From Halomonas sp. M20 (GTDB taxonomy: Bacteria; Pseudomonadota; Gammaproteobacteria; Pseudomonadales; Halomonadaceae), in contig NZ_JACNMQ010000002.1 in assembly GCF_020622265.1 (NCBI RefSeq), positions 372,001 to 436,000 of the forward strand: a stretch of DNA of 64,000 bases, in the 5' to 3' direction. The position numbers and the translations under genes are program-made. Below the pieces are notes generated by a model, which had not been told where the DNA came from, made no database searches, and was given only the letters and a program-made list of their open reading frames with translations. Of this stretch, positions 63,992-64,000 are shown in pieces. The number at the start of each line of letters is the position of its first letter. The stretch's first letter is position 1.

Positions 63992-64000
63992 AATGAACAA
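63992..64000 (+). CDS. Possible start of a gene continuing past the window
   Basis: ATGAACAA lies seven bases after GGAAAG, the right distance for a ribosome site. Only the first two codons are inside the window, so nothing can be said of the product. Overlapping starts at 63927 and 63974 are alternatives. Confidence 0.25.

Overview
The window reads as a chromosomal segment of a gammaproteobacterium, most likely a member of the Halomonadaceae (Halomonas or a close relative). The reasons are the fairly high G+C content, the close matches by eye to gammaproteobacterial RadD, PurL, MltF, TadA, YnfA and Bcs proteins, and the two-subunit (aruF/aruG) arginine succinyltransferase. The genus is an inference; there is no rRNA gene to settle it and I saw no tRNA gene.

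Layout. 1-2366: a truncated DUF1264 lipoprotein, a CopD-like membrane protein, a DUF3581 protein and an isochorismatase-like hydrolase. 2397-12962: a nine-gene minus-strand operon for four-carbon sugar acids (ltnD, otnK, otnC, denD, a complete TRAP transporter, an aldehyde dehydrogenase and a second beta-hydroxyacid dehydrogenase), with a divergent LacI-type regulator and a near-perfect palindromic operator between them. A palindromic MITE-like element sits inside the operon. 12979-17590: a lone periplasmic amino-acid-type binding protein and a three-part flavin/iron-sulfur dehydrogenase (DadA-like, [2Fe-2S], FAD+BFD-like) with a divergent LysR regulator. 17731-20322: a small toxin-antitoxin pair, a GNAT acetyltransferase, a lipoprotein, a small secreted protein and YnfA. 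20327-26521: arginine succinyltransferase pathway operon astC-aruF-aruG-astD-astB without astE. 26796-30259: a C69-family peptidase homologue with Ser in place of the nucleophilic Cys, a methyltransferase and a GT4 glycosyltransferase.

30260-36278 is an accessory region: a curli locus (csgA-, csgH-, csgB-, csgF- and csgG-like, all on the minus strand). It is bracketed by a frameshifted TauE/SafE transporter gene with its intact divergent LysR regulator on one side, and on the other by a decayed second copy of exactly that TauE/LysR junction. 36242-42183: aldo/keto reductase, then housekeeping genes rluB, scpB, scpA and radD. 42216-56248: a full E. coli-type cellulose locus, bcsEFG on the minus strand diverging from bcsRQABZC, so the product is predicted to be phosphoethanolamine-modified cellulose. 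56343-64000: a zinc-ribbon protein, purL, mltF, tadA, a TesB-type thioesterase and a DUF3565 protein.

Taken together, the window holds two catabolic islands (sugar acids; arginine/opine-like compounds) and the two classical biofilm matrix systems, curli and modified cellulose, about 8 kb apart. Both matrix loci have visibly AT-rich promoter regions. I found no clearly new defence or biosynthetic system. The best leads are the duplication scar around curli, the incomplete curli gene set, the Cys-to-Ser peptidase, the sugar-acid operon lacking its isomerase, and the palindromic element in the TRAP operon.
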